Positions 20,014-28,869 are shown, numbered from the stretch's first letter. The stretch is 64,000 nt of DNA from Rhodoblastus sp963710275 (GCA_963710275.1 CAVPZS010000012.1:124001-188000); one strand, 5' to 3'. The notes: generated by a model from the letters alone, not told the origin. A program made the numbers and translations.

Positions 20014-21732
20014 TTATCGAATGACCCGCGCTCGCTCGACAATCGCGTCGGCCTTCGCCTGCGTCACTCCTGGTCCCAAGGTCCCGAACATCACGCCCCA
20101 ATTGTTGGACGGGCCGGCAATGCGGGTATGCATGAAGACATCGATGATCTCGGGCGTCGAATGACGCAGCAACTCCGCGCCCTGGATGGCGCGCGCGATG
20201 GCTTCGGTCGCCGGTCGCGCCAGGAACTCGTCTTCGAGCATCTGGTCGAGCAGTGGCGTCATGTCGCTGACATATCTGTCGAACCGGGCGTCGTGGCCGC
20301 GAACGCCGTCGAATTCGGCGAACAGGGCGTCACGGCAACCAGGGTCCTTGAGCAGCGCCCGGCGAACATCCATGCACATCATATTGGCCGCGCCCTCCCA
20401 GACACTATTGAGAGGGGCTTCGCGGTAGAGCCGCGCCATCGGGCCGTCCTCGACAAATCCGTTGCCGCCGAAGCATTGAAGGGCCTCGTTGGCGACAGCG
20501 ACGACCCGTGAACAATTGAAGTATTTCGCCGTTGCGGTCGTGACGCGGGCGAAAGCCCGTTCTTTCGGGTCTGCGTCGATGTAGTCGGTCGCCTTTGCCA
20601 CACGAAGCGCCATCAGCGTGGCGGCCTCCACTTCCACCGCCATGTCGGCGAGCACATTCGCCATCATCGGACGCTTCGCGAGAGCGGTTGAAAAACCGCG
20701 CCGCGTCGTTGTGTGATTCAGCGCGAGCGTGAGAACCTGGCGCATGAGCCCTGCCGATCCGACGGCGAAGTCGAGACGCGTCAGGTGGGAATGGGAAATG
20801 ATTTCCCTGATGCCGCTGCCTTCCTGACCAACCCTTATTGCAAGAGTGCCGCTGAATTCGACTTCACTGCCCGCATTTGATCGGTTGCCCGCCTTGTCCT
20901 TGAGGCGCTGGATAAAGAAACGATTATAGCTTCCATCGGGAAGGGTGCGCGGCAGGAAGAAGCAGGTGACGGCGCCGTTCACTTTTGCGAGGGTAAAGAA
21001 GCCATCCGATTGGGGGACCGAGCAAAACCACTTGTGGCCGGTGAGTTCAAACCAGTGGGCGGTCGCGCCGTGATAATCCTCGGAATGCGAAAACACCGCG
21101 GTCGTTTGCGTCTGGCGCAGATCAGAGCCGCCTTGTTTCTCGGTCATTGCGTAACCGACGACGACCGAGGGCTTGCCCGCAATCTCATGCCGGCTGTTCT
21201 CGTAGACCGTTCCCAGCGATTTTTCGGCCCAGATCTTCAGGGCGGGCTCACGCATGAAACCGGCGTACGCAGCATAGGCCATGCCCGTCGGGCATCCCGT
21301 TCCCTGTTCGACCTGGTTCCAAAGATATGAGAGAACGGCGCGGGCGTAATGAGGATGTTTTTCGCGCGCCGTCCACGCAAGATTTGGGACTTCGTGGCTC
21401 CAGGCCAGCGACATCAATTGATGCCATGAAGGATGAAACTCGACCCAGTCTATCCGGTTGCCGAAGCGATCATGCGTCTTCAATTCTGGAATATATCGAT
21501 TGGCGAGCCGGGCGAGCTCCTGAATATTTTCGTCGCCAGCCAGTTTGCCCACGGCCGCGCATTTACCAGCCGCCCAGGGCGCTTCACGTTCGATCGCCGC
21601 TTTCAGAACGACATCGTCGGAGAACGCGTTGAACCCGATCGGCAGAGACGACTGGTTCTCGACAATATGCGTTGAAAAACGATCGCGCAGCGGGTCGGTC
21701 GTCATTTTGCCGACAGGCATTGATGCGTTCAT
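20014..21732 (-). CDS. AidB-like acyl-CoA dehydrogenase family protein (copy 1)
   Basis: A 572-residue flavoprotein of the AidB branch of acyl-CoA dehydrogenases, longer than ordinary family members. AidB is linked to the alkylation response in E. coli; its natural substrate is unclear. Family segments are LANRYIPELKTHDRFGNRID, FHPSWHQLM, GYAMTEKQGGSDLRQTQT, GHKWFCSVPQSDGFFTLAKV, the C-terminal NEALQCFGGNGFVEDGPMAR and PLNSVWEGAANMMCMDVRRA. I choose ATG 21732 because GGGAGAGGGA lies just upstream; the frame is open further but the extra residues look non-coding. A second copy of this family is at 29685-31377. The gene is intact. Confidence 0.88.
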   Translation of the reverse strand: MNASMPVGKMTTDPLRDRFSTHIVENQSSLPIGFNAFSDDVVLKAAIEREAPWAAGKCAAVGKLAGDENIQELARLANRYIPELKTHDRFGNRIDWVEFHPSWHQLMSLAWSHEVPNLAWTAREKHPHYARAVLSYLWNQVEQGTGCPTGMAYAAYAGFMREPALKIWAEKSLGTVYENSRHEIAGKPSVVVGYAMTEKQGGSDLRQTQTTAVFSHSEDYHGATAHWFELTGHKWFCSVPQSDGFFTLAKVNGAVTCFFLPRTLPDGSYNRFFIQRLKDKAGNRSNAGSEVEFSGTLAIRVGQEGSGIREIISHSHLTRLDFAVGSAGLMRQVLTLALNHTTTRRGFSTALAKRPMMANVLADMAVEVEAATLMALRVAKATDYIDADPKERAFARVTTATAKYFNCSRVVAVANEALQCFGGNGFVEDGPMARLYREAPLNSVWEGAANMMCMDVRRALLKDPGCRDALFAEFDGVRGHDARFDRYVSDMTPLLDQMLEDEFLARPATEAIARAIQGAELLRHSTPEIIDVFMHTRIAGPSNNWGVMFGTLGPGVTQAKADAIVERARVIR

Positions 21733-21845
21733 TTCCCTCTCCCTTGCTTCTTGATCGAGACAATTTTGGTTCGAACAGCGATCGCCGCGCAGCACATTTC
21801 GGCAATCTGGTCTGCGAGAGCGCTTACAGCTTGACCATCGAGGCC

Positions 21846-22805
21846 CTAGAGCCCGAGCTCGGATAAATCCGGCCCAAGCGGTGTGATCCCGTTTGGGTTG
21901 AGCGCCTTGATCGAATAATAGCCGCGCTTGATATGGTCGAGGCTGACGGTCTCGCGCACGCCGGGAACCGCCAGCATGCGCCGGAGCCACGCGCTGAGCG
22001 CGGGATAGTCCTTGAGGCGCCGGAGATTGCATTTGAACAGCCCGTGATAGGCGGCGTCGAAGCGCACCAGGGTCACGAACAGCCGCACGTCGGTTTCGAC
22101 GAGGCGGTCGCCGAACAGGAAGGGGCCTCGGACGGCCAAGCGCTTTTCCAGCGCCTCGAGCATGAGGAAGACGTCGGCGAAAGCCTCTTCATAGGCGCCT
22201 TGAGTGGTGGCGAAACCGGCGCGATAGACGCCATTGTTGAGACGGGGGTAGATGTCGTCGTTGAGCGCGTCGATCTCCCCTTGTAAATCCCGAGGGTATA
22301 AATCGATGCGAGCGTCGGCGAGGGCGCCGAACCCCGAATTGAGCATGCGCAGGATATCGGCGGACTCGTTGTTGACGATCGTCTGTTGCTTCTTGTCCCA
22401 AAGCACCGGCACCGTGGCGCGGCCGGTATAGGCGGGGTCGGCGCGGGTGTAGATTTCATGCAGATATGTCGCGCCGTTGAGCGTATCCAGGTCCGCGCCG
22501 GGAGTGTCGCCGAAGCGCCAGCCCTGCTCGGTCAAGGCGGGTTCGACGACGCAGACCGAAATCAGCGCATCCAGCCCCTTGAGTTTCCGCGCGATCAACG
22601 TCCGCGAGGCCCAGGGGCAGATCAGGGCCACATAGAGATGATAGCGTCCGGCCTCGGCCCGAAAACCGCCTTCGCCCGATGGACCCGGGGCGCCGTCCGG
22701 GGTGATCCAGTTGCGGAAGCCGGAAACCTGCCGCACGAAGCCGCCCTTGGCGTCGGTCGCCTGAACCGGCTGCCAGTTTTGCGTCCATTTGCCGTTGACG
22801 AGCAT
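21846..22805 (-). CDS. Glutathionyl-hydroquinone reductase (Xi-class GST)
   Basis: A 319-residue cytosolic enzyme that uses glutathione to reduce glutathionyl-hydroquinones. The catalytic cysteine lies in CPWASRTLIARKLKGL (about residue 63). Other family signatures are GFRNWITPDG, GRYHLYVALI, TVPVLWDKKQQTIVNNESAD, the C-terminal domain LFGDRLVETDVRLFVTLVRF and IKRGYYSIKALNPNGITPLG. The start ATG at 22805 follows GGAGG. It is the third gene of a unit with an SDR and an aldehyde dehydrogenase, 26 bp after the SDR stop, which suggests quinone or aldehyde detoxification or catabolism. Confidence 0.92.
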   Translation of the reverse strand: MLVNGKWTQNWQPVQATDAKGGFVRQVSGFRNWITPDGAPGPSGEGGFRAEAGRYHLYVALICPWASRTLIARKLKGLDALISVCVVEPALTEQGWRFGDTPGADLDTLNGATYLHEIYTRADPAYTGRATVPVLWDKKQQTIVNNESADILRMLNSGFGALADARIDLYPRDLQGEIDALNDDIYPRLNNGVYRAGFATTQGAYEEAFADVFLMLEALEKRLAVRGPFLFGDRLVETDVRLFVTLVRFDAAYHGLFKCNLRRLKDYPALSAWLRRMLAVPGVRETVSLDHIKRGYYSIKALNPNGITPLGPDLSELGL

Positions 22806-22831
22806 GATGGCGCCTCCTCGGACGATGCGGC

Positions 22832-23590
22832 CTAGACGATTCCCCTGCGACGGCCGCCGTCCATGTGCAGCACGGAGCCATGCAGGCAATCGGCCTCGGG
22901 GTCGAGCAGCAGCGACACCGCCCAGGCGACCTGGTCGACGGTGATCAACTGCCCGAAGGAGGATTCCTTGCGCCAGCCGTCCAGAATGGATTCGGCGGGC
23001 TCGCCGCTGAGGCGCGCGCCGTCCTCGGCAAGTTGACGGATTCGCGGCGTATCCACCGGTCCGGGCGACACGAGATGGACCGAGACGCCGCGCTTGCCGT
23101 AGAGCATGGATAGCTGGCGGATCAGATTGGCCAGGCCAGCGTTGACGATGCCGGGCGCGATGGCGGTCGGATCGGGCTCGAATCCATGATAACCGCCCAA
23201 GGCGACGATCCGGGAGCCCCTTCCGAGACGGTCGTCGAGAGCGTTGGTCAGCCGCAGCAGTCCGCCTGTCTTGATATTGGCGGCCACTCCGACCGAAGTC
23301 GGATCGAACGGCCGGTCTTTCGGTCGGATCGGCAGACCGATGGCCTGGACCGCGATTTTGACCGGTCCGTCCACGGCCGCCTTGATTTTTTCAATGGCTG
23401 CGTTGTCGCCGAGATCTGCGGCGCACGCCGTGACCCCCGGCGTTGTTTCGACCAGGGTCTTGAGTTCCGCCTCGCGCCGGGCGACGGCCAGGACTCTCAG
23501 GCCCTTGGTCGCCAGCTTGCGGGCGATGGCGCCGCCAAGCGATCCCGTCGCCCCGGCCACGACGGCCCAGGGTTGTTCATCGGCGCTCAT
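22832..23590 (-). CDS. SDR-family protein lacking the usual YxxxK catalytic pair
   Basis: A 252-residue Rossmann-fold protein of the short-chain dehydrogenase/reductase family. The nucleotide motif is VVAGATGSLGGAIARKL, and VHLVSPGPVDTPRIRQLAED and the C-terminal LHGSVLHMDGGRR are typical SDR features. The position that normally carries Tyr-x-x-x-Lys reads APGIVNAGLANLIRQL, so both catalytic residues are replaced. It may bind NAD(P) without ordinary reductase activity, or use another catalytic site. It lies between the aldehyde dehydrogenase and the hydroquinone reductase with gaps of 12 and 26 bp. Confidence 0.85.
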   Translation of the reverse strand: MSADEQPWAVVAGATGSLGGAIARKLATKGLRVLAVARREAELKTLVETTPGVTACAADLGDNAAIEKIKAAVDGPVKIAVQAIGLPIRPKDRPFDPTSVGVAANIKTGGLLRLTNALDDRLGRGSRIVALGGYHGFEPDPTAIAPGIVNAGLANLIRQLSMLYGKRGVSVHLVSPGPVDTPRIRQLAEDGARLSGEPAESILDGWRKESSFGQLITVDQVAWAVSLLLDPEADCLHGSVLHMDGGRRRGIV

Positions 23591-23602
23591 GTGTCACTCC
23601 CT

Positions 23603-25045
23603 TCAGAATGGATAGTGCTGGGGTCCCTCGATGGTGATCCAGCGCAATTCCGTGAACTCGTTGATGACGGCCTTGCCCCCGAAGCGCCCATAGCCGGAAT
23701 CCTTGACGCCTCCGAACGGCATTTGCGGTTCGTCGGCGAGCGTGGGCCCGTTGATATGGCAGATGCCGGTCTGCAGCTTCTTCGACAGCCGCAGCGCGCG
23801 ACTGACGTCCTTGCTGAAAATGGCCGAGGAAAGCCCATATTCGGTGTCATTGGCGATGCGGATCGCCTCGTCGGCGCCCTTGACCCGCACGACGCCCTTG
23901 ACCGGGCCGAAGGATTCCTCGGCGTAAAGGCGCATGTCCGGCGTGACGCGATCGACGACCGTGGCCTCCACCACGCTGCCGTTGCGCTTGCCGCCGGCGA
24001 CGACCACGCCGCCCTTCGCGACGGCGTCGGCGATCAGCTCCTCCATCCTCGCCGCGGAAGCCTCGCTCACCAGCGAGCCGAGGACGACATGGCCGCGCGG
24101 GTCGCCGGCCGGCAATTTCGACGCCTTGGCGGCGAATTTTTGCACGAATTCATCGGCCACCGCTTCGTCGACGACAAAGCGTTCGGTCGACATGCAGATC
24201 TGGCCCTGGTTCATGAAGGCGCCGAAGGCCGCGGCCTCGACCGCCTGGTCGATGTCGGCGTCGTCGAGGACGATGAACGGCGCCTTGCCGCCGAGTTCCA
24301 GCAGGACAGGCTTGAGGTGCTCCGCCGCCAGCCTGGCGATGATCTTGCCGACTTTCGACGAGCCGGTGAAGTTCACCCGGCGCACGGCGGGATGGGCGAT
24401 CAAGGCTTCGACGATCCTGGCCGCGTCCTGCGGGGCGTTGGAAATGACGTTGACCACGCCTTTCGGGAAGCCGGCGTCGTTCAGCGTCTGGCCGATCAGA
24501 TGATGGGTCGCGGGACAAATTTCGGATGAGCGCAGGATGACGGTGTTGCCGCAGGCCAGCGGCGCGGCCAGCGCCCGCACGCCGAGTATGACCGGGGCGT
24601 TCCAGGGCGCGATGCCCAGCACCACGCCGACGGGCTGGCGGACGCCTAGAGCCAGGATTCCCGGCTTGTTGGCCGGAATGACGTCGCCGGTGATCTGGGT
24701 CGTCAGGCTTGCCGCCTCGCGCAGCATTTCCGCGGCAAGGAAGCAGTTGAAGCCGGCCCAGGGGGCGGTGGCGCCGATTTCCTCGAGCATCAGCCTGATG
24801 AAGTCCGGCGTCCGGCTTTCCAGCAGGTCGGCCGCCCTGAGCAACAGCTTGCGCCGCTCTGACGGCGCTGTCTCGGACCAGGCGTCAAACGCCGCCGAGG
24901 CTGCGGCGACGACCTTTTCCACGTCCGCAAGATCGGCCGCGGCGGTCGTGCTCGCGATATTTCCGGTGACCGGATCGCGGCGTTCGAAGGTCGCGCCCGA
25001 CGCCGCTCCGACGGCGGCGCCGTCGACAAGAAAATCCACGCGCAT
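23603..25045 (-). CDS. NAD(P)-dependent aldehyde dehydrogenase
   Basis: A 480-residue cytosolic enzyme that oxidises an aldehyde to the acid; by sequence style it is closest to salicylaldehyde/vanillin-type aldehyde dehydrogenases. Seen are the cofactor segment VGVVLGIAPWNAPVILGVRA, NFTGSSKVGKIIA, the general-base glutamate in PVLLELGGKAPFIVLDDADI, the nucleophilic cysteine in AFMNQGQICMSTERFVV and the C-terminal EPQMPFGGVKDSGYGRFGG. The start ATG at 25045 is 5 bp from GGGAGG; nine upstream in-frame residues are open but overlap the operator palindrome. First gene of the ALDH-SDR-GST unit. Confidence 0.92.
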   Translation of the reverse strand: MRVDFLVDGAAVGAASGATFERRDPVTGNIASTTAAADLADVEKVVAAASAAFDAWSETAPSERRKLLLRAADLLESRTPDFIRLMLEEIGATAPWAGFNCFLAAEMLREAASLTTQITGDVIPANKPGILALGVRQPVGVVLGIAPWNAPVILGVRALAAPLACGNTVILRSSEICPATHHLIGQTLNDAGFPKGVVNVISNAPQDAARIVEALIAHPAVRRVNFTGSSKVGKIIARLAAEHLKPVLLELGGKAPFIVLDDADIDQAVEAAAFGAFMNQGQICMSTERFVVDEAVADEFVQKFAAKASKLPAGDPRGHVVLGSLVSEASAARMEELIADAVAKGGVVVAGGKRNGSVVEATVVDRVTPDMRLYAEESFGPVKGVVRVKGADEAIRIANDTEYGLSSAIFSKDVSRALRLSKKLQTGICHINGPTLADEPQMPFGGVKDSGYGRFGGKAVINEFTELRWITIEGPQHYPF

Positions 25046-25055
25046 AAAGCCTCCC

Positions 25056-25076
25056 ATGTTTGTTTTGACCAAACAT
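25056..25076. promoter_or_regulatory. Perfect palindromic operator upstream of the ALDH operon
   Basis: ATGTTTG-TTTTGAC-CAAACAT, with perfect 7-bp arms and a 7-bp centre. It ends 11 bp before the aldehyde dehydrogenase start and abuts the ribosome site. The symmetry fits a TetR/MarR-type repressor. No regulator gene is adjacent. Confidence 0.6.
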
Positions 25077-25114
25077 AAGCGCTTTACTGCCCGGAAGGAA
25101 AGCGGCGAAAACGC

Positions 25115-26450
25115 TCAGGCGGACTTGCGCAGGGAATCGACGAAACCGTCGATCACGCGTTCGACCTCGGCGGCGTTTCCGGCGAGCGCCTTGATCCGGG
25201 CAAGAACTTCCTGGGCTTGCGCGCCGCTTTCGATGGTCGCCTGGCTCGCCTGGTCGAGATTGCGCGTTCCCTCCTCCGTCGCCGCGGCCGTGCTTTGCGC
25301 AAATTGAGTGATTTCGGCGGTGGCGACCCTTTGCTGGTCGACGGACAGGGAAACCTGCCGGGCCGAGTCGTTGATTTCTCCGATCGTCCGCGAAATATCC
25401 CGAACGATGCTCAGGGTCTCCTCGCTGACCTCCTGGATCTTGGCGATCTGCTCGTTGATGTCCTTGGTTGCGGCCGTCGTCTGGTTTGCGAGCGTCTTCA
25501 CTTCCGACGCGACAACGGCGAATCCGCGTCCGGCTTCGCCGGCGCGCGCGGCTTCGATGGTCGCGTTGAGCGCCAGCAGGTTGGTTTTTTGAGCGACATT
25601 GCCGATCAGTTGAACGACATGGCCGATCCTGGCGGCCGCGCCGGCCAGAGCCTGCGCTGTCGTGTCGGTGCGCGCGGCTTCCTCGGCGCCGTGGCTCGCG
25701 ATCTTGACCGAATAGGCGGTCTGATCGGATATCTCCCTGATCGAATTCGAAAGCTCCTCGGCGGCCGAAGCGACTGATAGCACGTTGGTCGAGATGTGCT
25801 GCGACGCGATCGCCGCCTTGGTGACGCGGTCGCTGACGTCATTCGCCGCGGCCGTCATGGAGCCCGCCCTAGTCTCGATCTCGACGCTCATGGCCGTGAG
25901 ATTGCCGACAATGGATTTGATGTCGGCCGCCAGGCGATCCGCGACATCGAGGCGGTTCTTGCGCGATCTTGGCGTCAAGCGCGTCCGCATAGGCTTCCGC
26001 ATAGATGTTGGCCTCCAGGGTCAGCGCGCGCGAGAGCGCGGAGCAAAGCCGGGCGATGGTCGCTGGATTTTTCCTGAAGGTTTGCGCCAGCCGGTTGTAG
26101 GCTAGGGTCATCGCGTCGACGCTGGCGCCGCAGACGACGGCGATGCCGACTTCCGCCGCCAGGGCTCGCGACACGATGACATTGATGCTATCGAAATAAC
26201 GCCCGTCGAGGCGGCTGCCGAAGAACAGCCGAAGGTGCTTGACGCGGCCTTCGATCAATTGCTCCAGCGGAACCCGCGCCATCAGGTCGGCGAGCCGCTG
26301 CGGATGGGCATGGATGAGCCGCTCGTAATAGAGTTTCGCCATGGCCGGAAATTCCGCCTCGACGGCCTTCGACGCTTCGTCCAGGGCGTCCTTGAACTTT
26401 TCGTCGGCGTTGACAGCGTTCAAATGGAAGGCGGGATCGCGAAGCGGCAT
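25115..26450 (-). CDS. Globin-coupled methyl-accepting chemotaxis protein, one frameshift
   Basis: A soluble chemoreceptor (no membrane segments) with an N-terminal sensor globin of about 160 residues: the probable heme-binding histidine is in GRVKHLRLFFGSRLDGRYFD, followed by ALAAEVGIAVVCGASVDAMT and LAYNRLAQTF. The C-terminal half is a long coiled-coil signalling domain with the MCP hairpin LIGNVAQKTNLLALNATIEA, ARAGEAGRGFAVVASEVKTL and ANQTTAATKDI. It probably senses oxygen or another heme ligand (aerotaxis). The reading frame breaks near 25965, where one extra A in GCGCAAGAACC accounts for it. A TGTAAAT/ATTTACA palindrome lies about 100 bp upstream. A pentapeptide for CheR/CheB is not seen at the C-terminus. 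Confidence 0.88.
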
Positions 26451-26552
26451 GGAAGGGAATCCGATAAGGAGAATTGCCGATCTTCACGCTTTCCTACTTC
26501 GCTTGCGCCAGGCTTTCCCCGTATAGGGACGAAAGTGAACGCCAGTCCGCGC

Positions 26553-26571
26553 TGTAAATGTCGTATTTACA
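26553..26571. promoter_or_regulatory. Perfect palindrome upstream of the globin-coupled receptor gene
   Basis: TGTAAAT-GTCGT-ATTTACA, 7-bp arms with a 5-bp centre, inside an AT-rich stretch about 100 bp before the receptor start. A further TGTAAA half-site lies near 26593. It is probably an operator; the regulator is not identifiable. Confidence 0.5.
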
Positions 26572-26668
26572 TTCATTCATCAGAAAAATTAGTGTAAACA
26601 ACAGCATGGGCTGAAGCCGCAGGAATTTTCATCTCGCAGCCGCCGCAAACTCGAGACGCAAATTATTG

Positions 26669-26854
26669 CTAAAGCGTGGGCGGGCTTTCCAGCATCGGCA
26701 GGACGCGCGCCACGATCGACCCCAGGCAGACCAGGGCCACGAGCAGCTTGAGAAGTTGCGCGAGACGGGCGTCGGGACAGAATTTGTCGATCACAATAAA
26801 GAGAATTGCGCCGACGACGAAGGTTATCAGGATTCCAATCAAGAGTGTGATCAC
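26669..26854 (-). CDS. Small membrane protein (61 aa), Thivi_2564-like
   Basis: Two hydrophobic helices (ITLLIGILITFVVGAILFIV and QLLKLLVALVCLGSIVARVL) flank a short polar loop IDKFCPDAR. Length, topology and the loop resemble the small Thivi_2564-type membrane family; function unknown. The ORF is on the same strand as the receptor gene downstream but separated by about 220 bp containing a palindrome, so it is probably a separate unit. Confidence 0.6.
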   Translation of the reverse strand: MITLLIGILITFVVGAILFIVIDKFCPDARLAQLLKLLVALVCLGSIVARVLPMLESPPTL

Positions 26855-27177
26855 GGCGACATCAGGTCATCGCGGCGGGCAGGTCGTCGACGCTCCGAGG
26901 GCCGGGACGCCACGTTTTCCGCCTGAAAATGCTCATCGAGCCTGCCGTGGCAAAGTTCCCGAATTTCTTGGCGCGGCCGGCCCGCCTGAAGCCGCCGCCG
27001 AGTCATGCGCTTCGAGCCGCGTTACAGCTGGAACTTTCCTGCGTTCGCGTCTTGTCCAAGGTGGTCCGCGAAGGGCGGTTCTTGCAATGTTCCAGCACGC
27101 GCAGCCGACTTTGCGGGGCCGCATCCAAAAATCGGCGCGCGCGCCCATATGTCCAGAATGCGCTTATTGGAACGCCC
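26855..27177. other. Intergenic region, no gene seen
   Basis: This is the region between the small membrane protein and the transglutaminase. The transglutaminase frame stays open upstream to 26929, but the extra 83 codons are rich in Arg, Pro and Cys and do not look like the family N-terminus, so I treat them as non-coding. No clear promoter motif is visible. Confidence 0.4.
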
Positions 27178-28104
27178 ATGACCCTGCTGTCGGTTCGCCA
27201 TGTCACGCGCTACGCCTACAAGGTCCCCGTGCGCTTCGGCGAGCACCGGCTGATGGTGCGCCCGCGCGACAGTTTCGACCAGCGCCTGATCGACTTCCGC
27301 CTGGATATCGCGCCCGAGGCCAAGACGCTGCGCTGGCTGCACGACCCCTTCGGCAATTGCATCACGGTCGCCCATTTCGCCTGCGAAGCGCAGGAACTGA
27401 CCTTCGACGCCAGGATCCTGCTCGATCACGACCCGACCCACGCGCCTGATTTCCTGCTGGAATCCTATGCCCGGACCTATCCCTTCGCCTATAGCGCCGA
27501 GGAGGCGCCTGACCTCGTCCGGCTGGTCGAGCGGCAATATCTCGATCCCGACCATGTCGTCGACGAATGGGTGCGGCGCTTCCTCCATCAGGGCCGCGCC
27601 ACCGAGACCGGCGAATTGCTGATGACCTTGACCACCGCGATCAGCGAAAGTTTTATCTATGAAACTCGGCTGGCGCGAGGGACCCGGCCGCCGACGGAAA
27701 CCCTGGCGCTCGGCCGCGGAACTTGCCGCGATTTCGCCGTGCTGATGATCGAGGCCGTTCGCGCGCTGGGTTTGGCGGCGCGCTTCGTCACGGGCTATCT
27801 CCATGTGCCGCGCCAGGACGGCGGCCAATTTCACGGCGGCCAATTTCACGCCGGTCATTTCCACGGCGGCGGCCATACCCACGCCTGGTGCGAAGTCTAT
27901 CTGCCCGGCGCCGGATGGGTCGAGTTCGATCCGACCAATGGCGTTGTCGGCAACAGGAATTTGATCCGCGTCGCGGTGGCGCGCGATCCTCGCCAGGCCG
28001 TCCCCTTGCATGGCTCCTTTTTCGGCGCCGCGTCGGACGCCCTTGATATGACCGTGTCAGTTGAAACAAGGGAGATCGGCGAGGCGCTTGCGCCCAAGTC
28101 GTAG
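27178..28104 (+). CDS. Transglutaminase-like protease family protein with His-rich insert
   Basis: A 308-residue protein with the bacterial transglutaminase N-terminal beta domain (SVRHVTRYAYKVPVRFGEHR, LMVRPRDSFDQRLIDF) and a cysteine-protease-like transglutaminase core. The triad is visible: Cys in GRGTCRDFAVLMIEA, His in THAWCEVYLPGAGW and Asp in VEFDPTNG. Just before the catalytic His there is an unusual His/Gly insert of near-repeats (QFHGG, QFHAG, HFHGG, GHTH), which could bind metal. No signal peptide, so it is probably cytosolic. Such proteins often go with alpha-E/circularly permuted ATP-grasp genes, but none lies here. Confidence 0.88.
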   Translation: MTLLSVRHVTRYAYKVPVRFGEHRLMVRPRDSFDQRLIDFRLDIAPEAKTLRWLHDPFGNCITVAHFACEAQELTFDARILLDHDPTHAPDFLLESYARTYPFAYSAEEAPDLVRLVERQYLDPDHVVDEWVRRFLHQGRATETGELLMTLTTAISESFIYETRLARGTRPPTETLALGRGTCRDFAVLMIEAVRALGLAARFVTGYLHVPRQDGGQFHGGQFHAGHFHGGGHTHAWCEVYLPGAGWVEFDPTNGVVGNRNLIRVAVARDPRQAVPLHGSFFGAASDALDMTVSVETREIGEALAPKS

Positions 28105-28128
28105 CGCAAGCGCCATTGCCATCAGGGA

Positions 28129-28716
28129 TCAGTCGGGCATGACGACGGTGTCCACGACGTGGATGACGCCGTTCGACTGATTGACGTCGGCGATGGTGAC
28201 CGTGGACTTGTCCCCCTTGTCGTCGACCAGGACCAGCTTCCCGCCCTGCATTTCCGCCGTCAGCGTGTCGCCCTCGACGGTCTTCAGCATGGCCTTGCCG
28301 CCGCCGTCCTTGATCTTCCGGTCGATGTCGGCGGCGGAGAGTTTGCCGGCGACCACGTGATAGGTCAGGATTTTCGTCAAGGCCGCCTTGTTCTCGGGCT
28401 TCACCAGCTTGTTCACCGTGCCCGCCGGAAGCTTGCCGAAGGCTTCATTGGTTGGCGCGAAGACGGTGAACGGGCCGGCGCCGGACAGCGTGTCGACGAG
28501 GCCGGCGGCCTTGACGGCGGCGACGAGCGTGGTGTGGTCTTTCGAGTTGACGGCGTTTTCGATGATGTTCCGCGAGGGGTACATGGCGGCGCCGCCCACC
28601 GTAACCGTCTTTTCGGAGGACATTGCGCTCTCCGCGAAACTGGCTGTCGATGCGGCGGCAAGGCCAAGGCTCAGGGCGGCGGCGACCGTAGCTACGGCCA
28701 TGGAACGGTTGATCAT
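28129..28716 (-). CDS. Fasciclin (FAS1) domain exported protein
   Basis: A 195-residue secreted protein: a signal peptide (MINRSMAVATVAAALSLGLA and on to SFAES) followed by one FAS1 domain. Hallmarks are HTTLVAAVKAAGLVDTLSGA, GPFTVFAPTNEAFGKLPAGT, ILTYHVVAGKLSAADI and the C-terminal NGVIHVVDTVVMP. FAS1 proteins usually mediate adhesion or matrix binding. The start ATG at 28716 follows GGAGG at 8 bp. Its 5' region contains an exact 17-bp tandem duplication ending at the ribosome site. It is convergent with the transglutaminase gene. Confidence 0.93.
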   Translation of the reverse strand: MINRSMAVATVAAALSLGLAAASTASFAESAMSSEKTVTVGGAAMYPSRNIIENAVNSKDHTTLVAAVKAAGLVDTLSGAGPFTVFAPTNEAFGKLPAGTVNKLVKPENKAALTKILTYHVVAGKLSAADIDRKIKDGGGKAMLKTVEGDTLTAEMQGGKLVLVDDKGDKSTVTIADVNQSNGVIHVVDTVVMPD

Positions 28717-28726
28717 CGTAAAACCT

Positions 28727-28760
28727 CCAGATTGAGCGTCGGACCAGATTGAGCGTCGGA
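28727..28760. repeat. Exact 17-bp tandem repeat in the fasciclin 5' region
   Basis: CCAGATTGAGCGTCGGA occurs twice head to tail (28727-28743 and 28744-28760). Read on the gene's strand, the proximal copy ends inside the ribosome site (TCTGGAGG), so the duplication alters the leader just upstream of translation. Confidence 0.9.
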
Positions 28761-28869
28761 ACGGCTCCGAACACATGCGAAGTACGGAGCAGGGGGAAGT
28801 CCGGTTTCAATGGCTACGTTTGCAGATCTGGGCGCAATTCTTGTATGGAGGCGTTCAATTCGAATTTTT

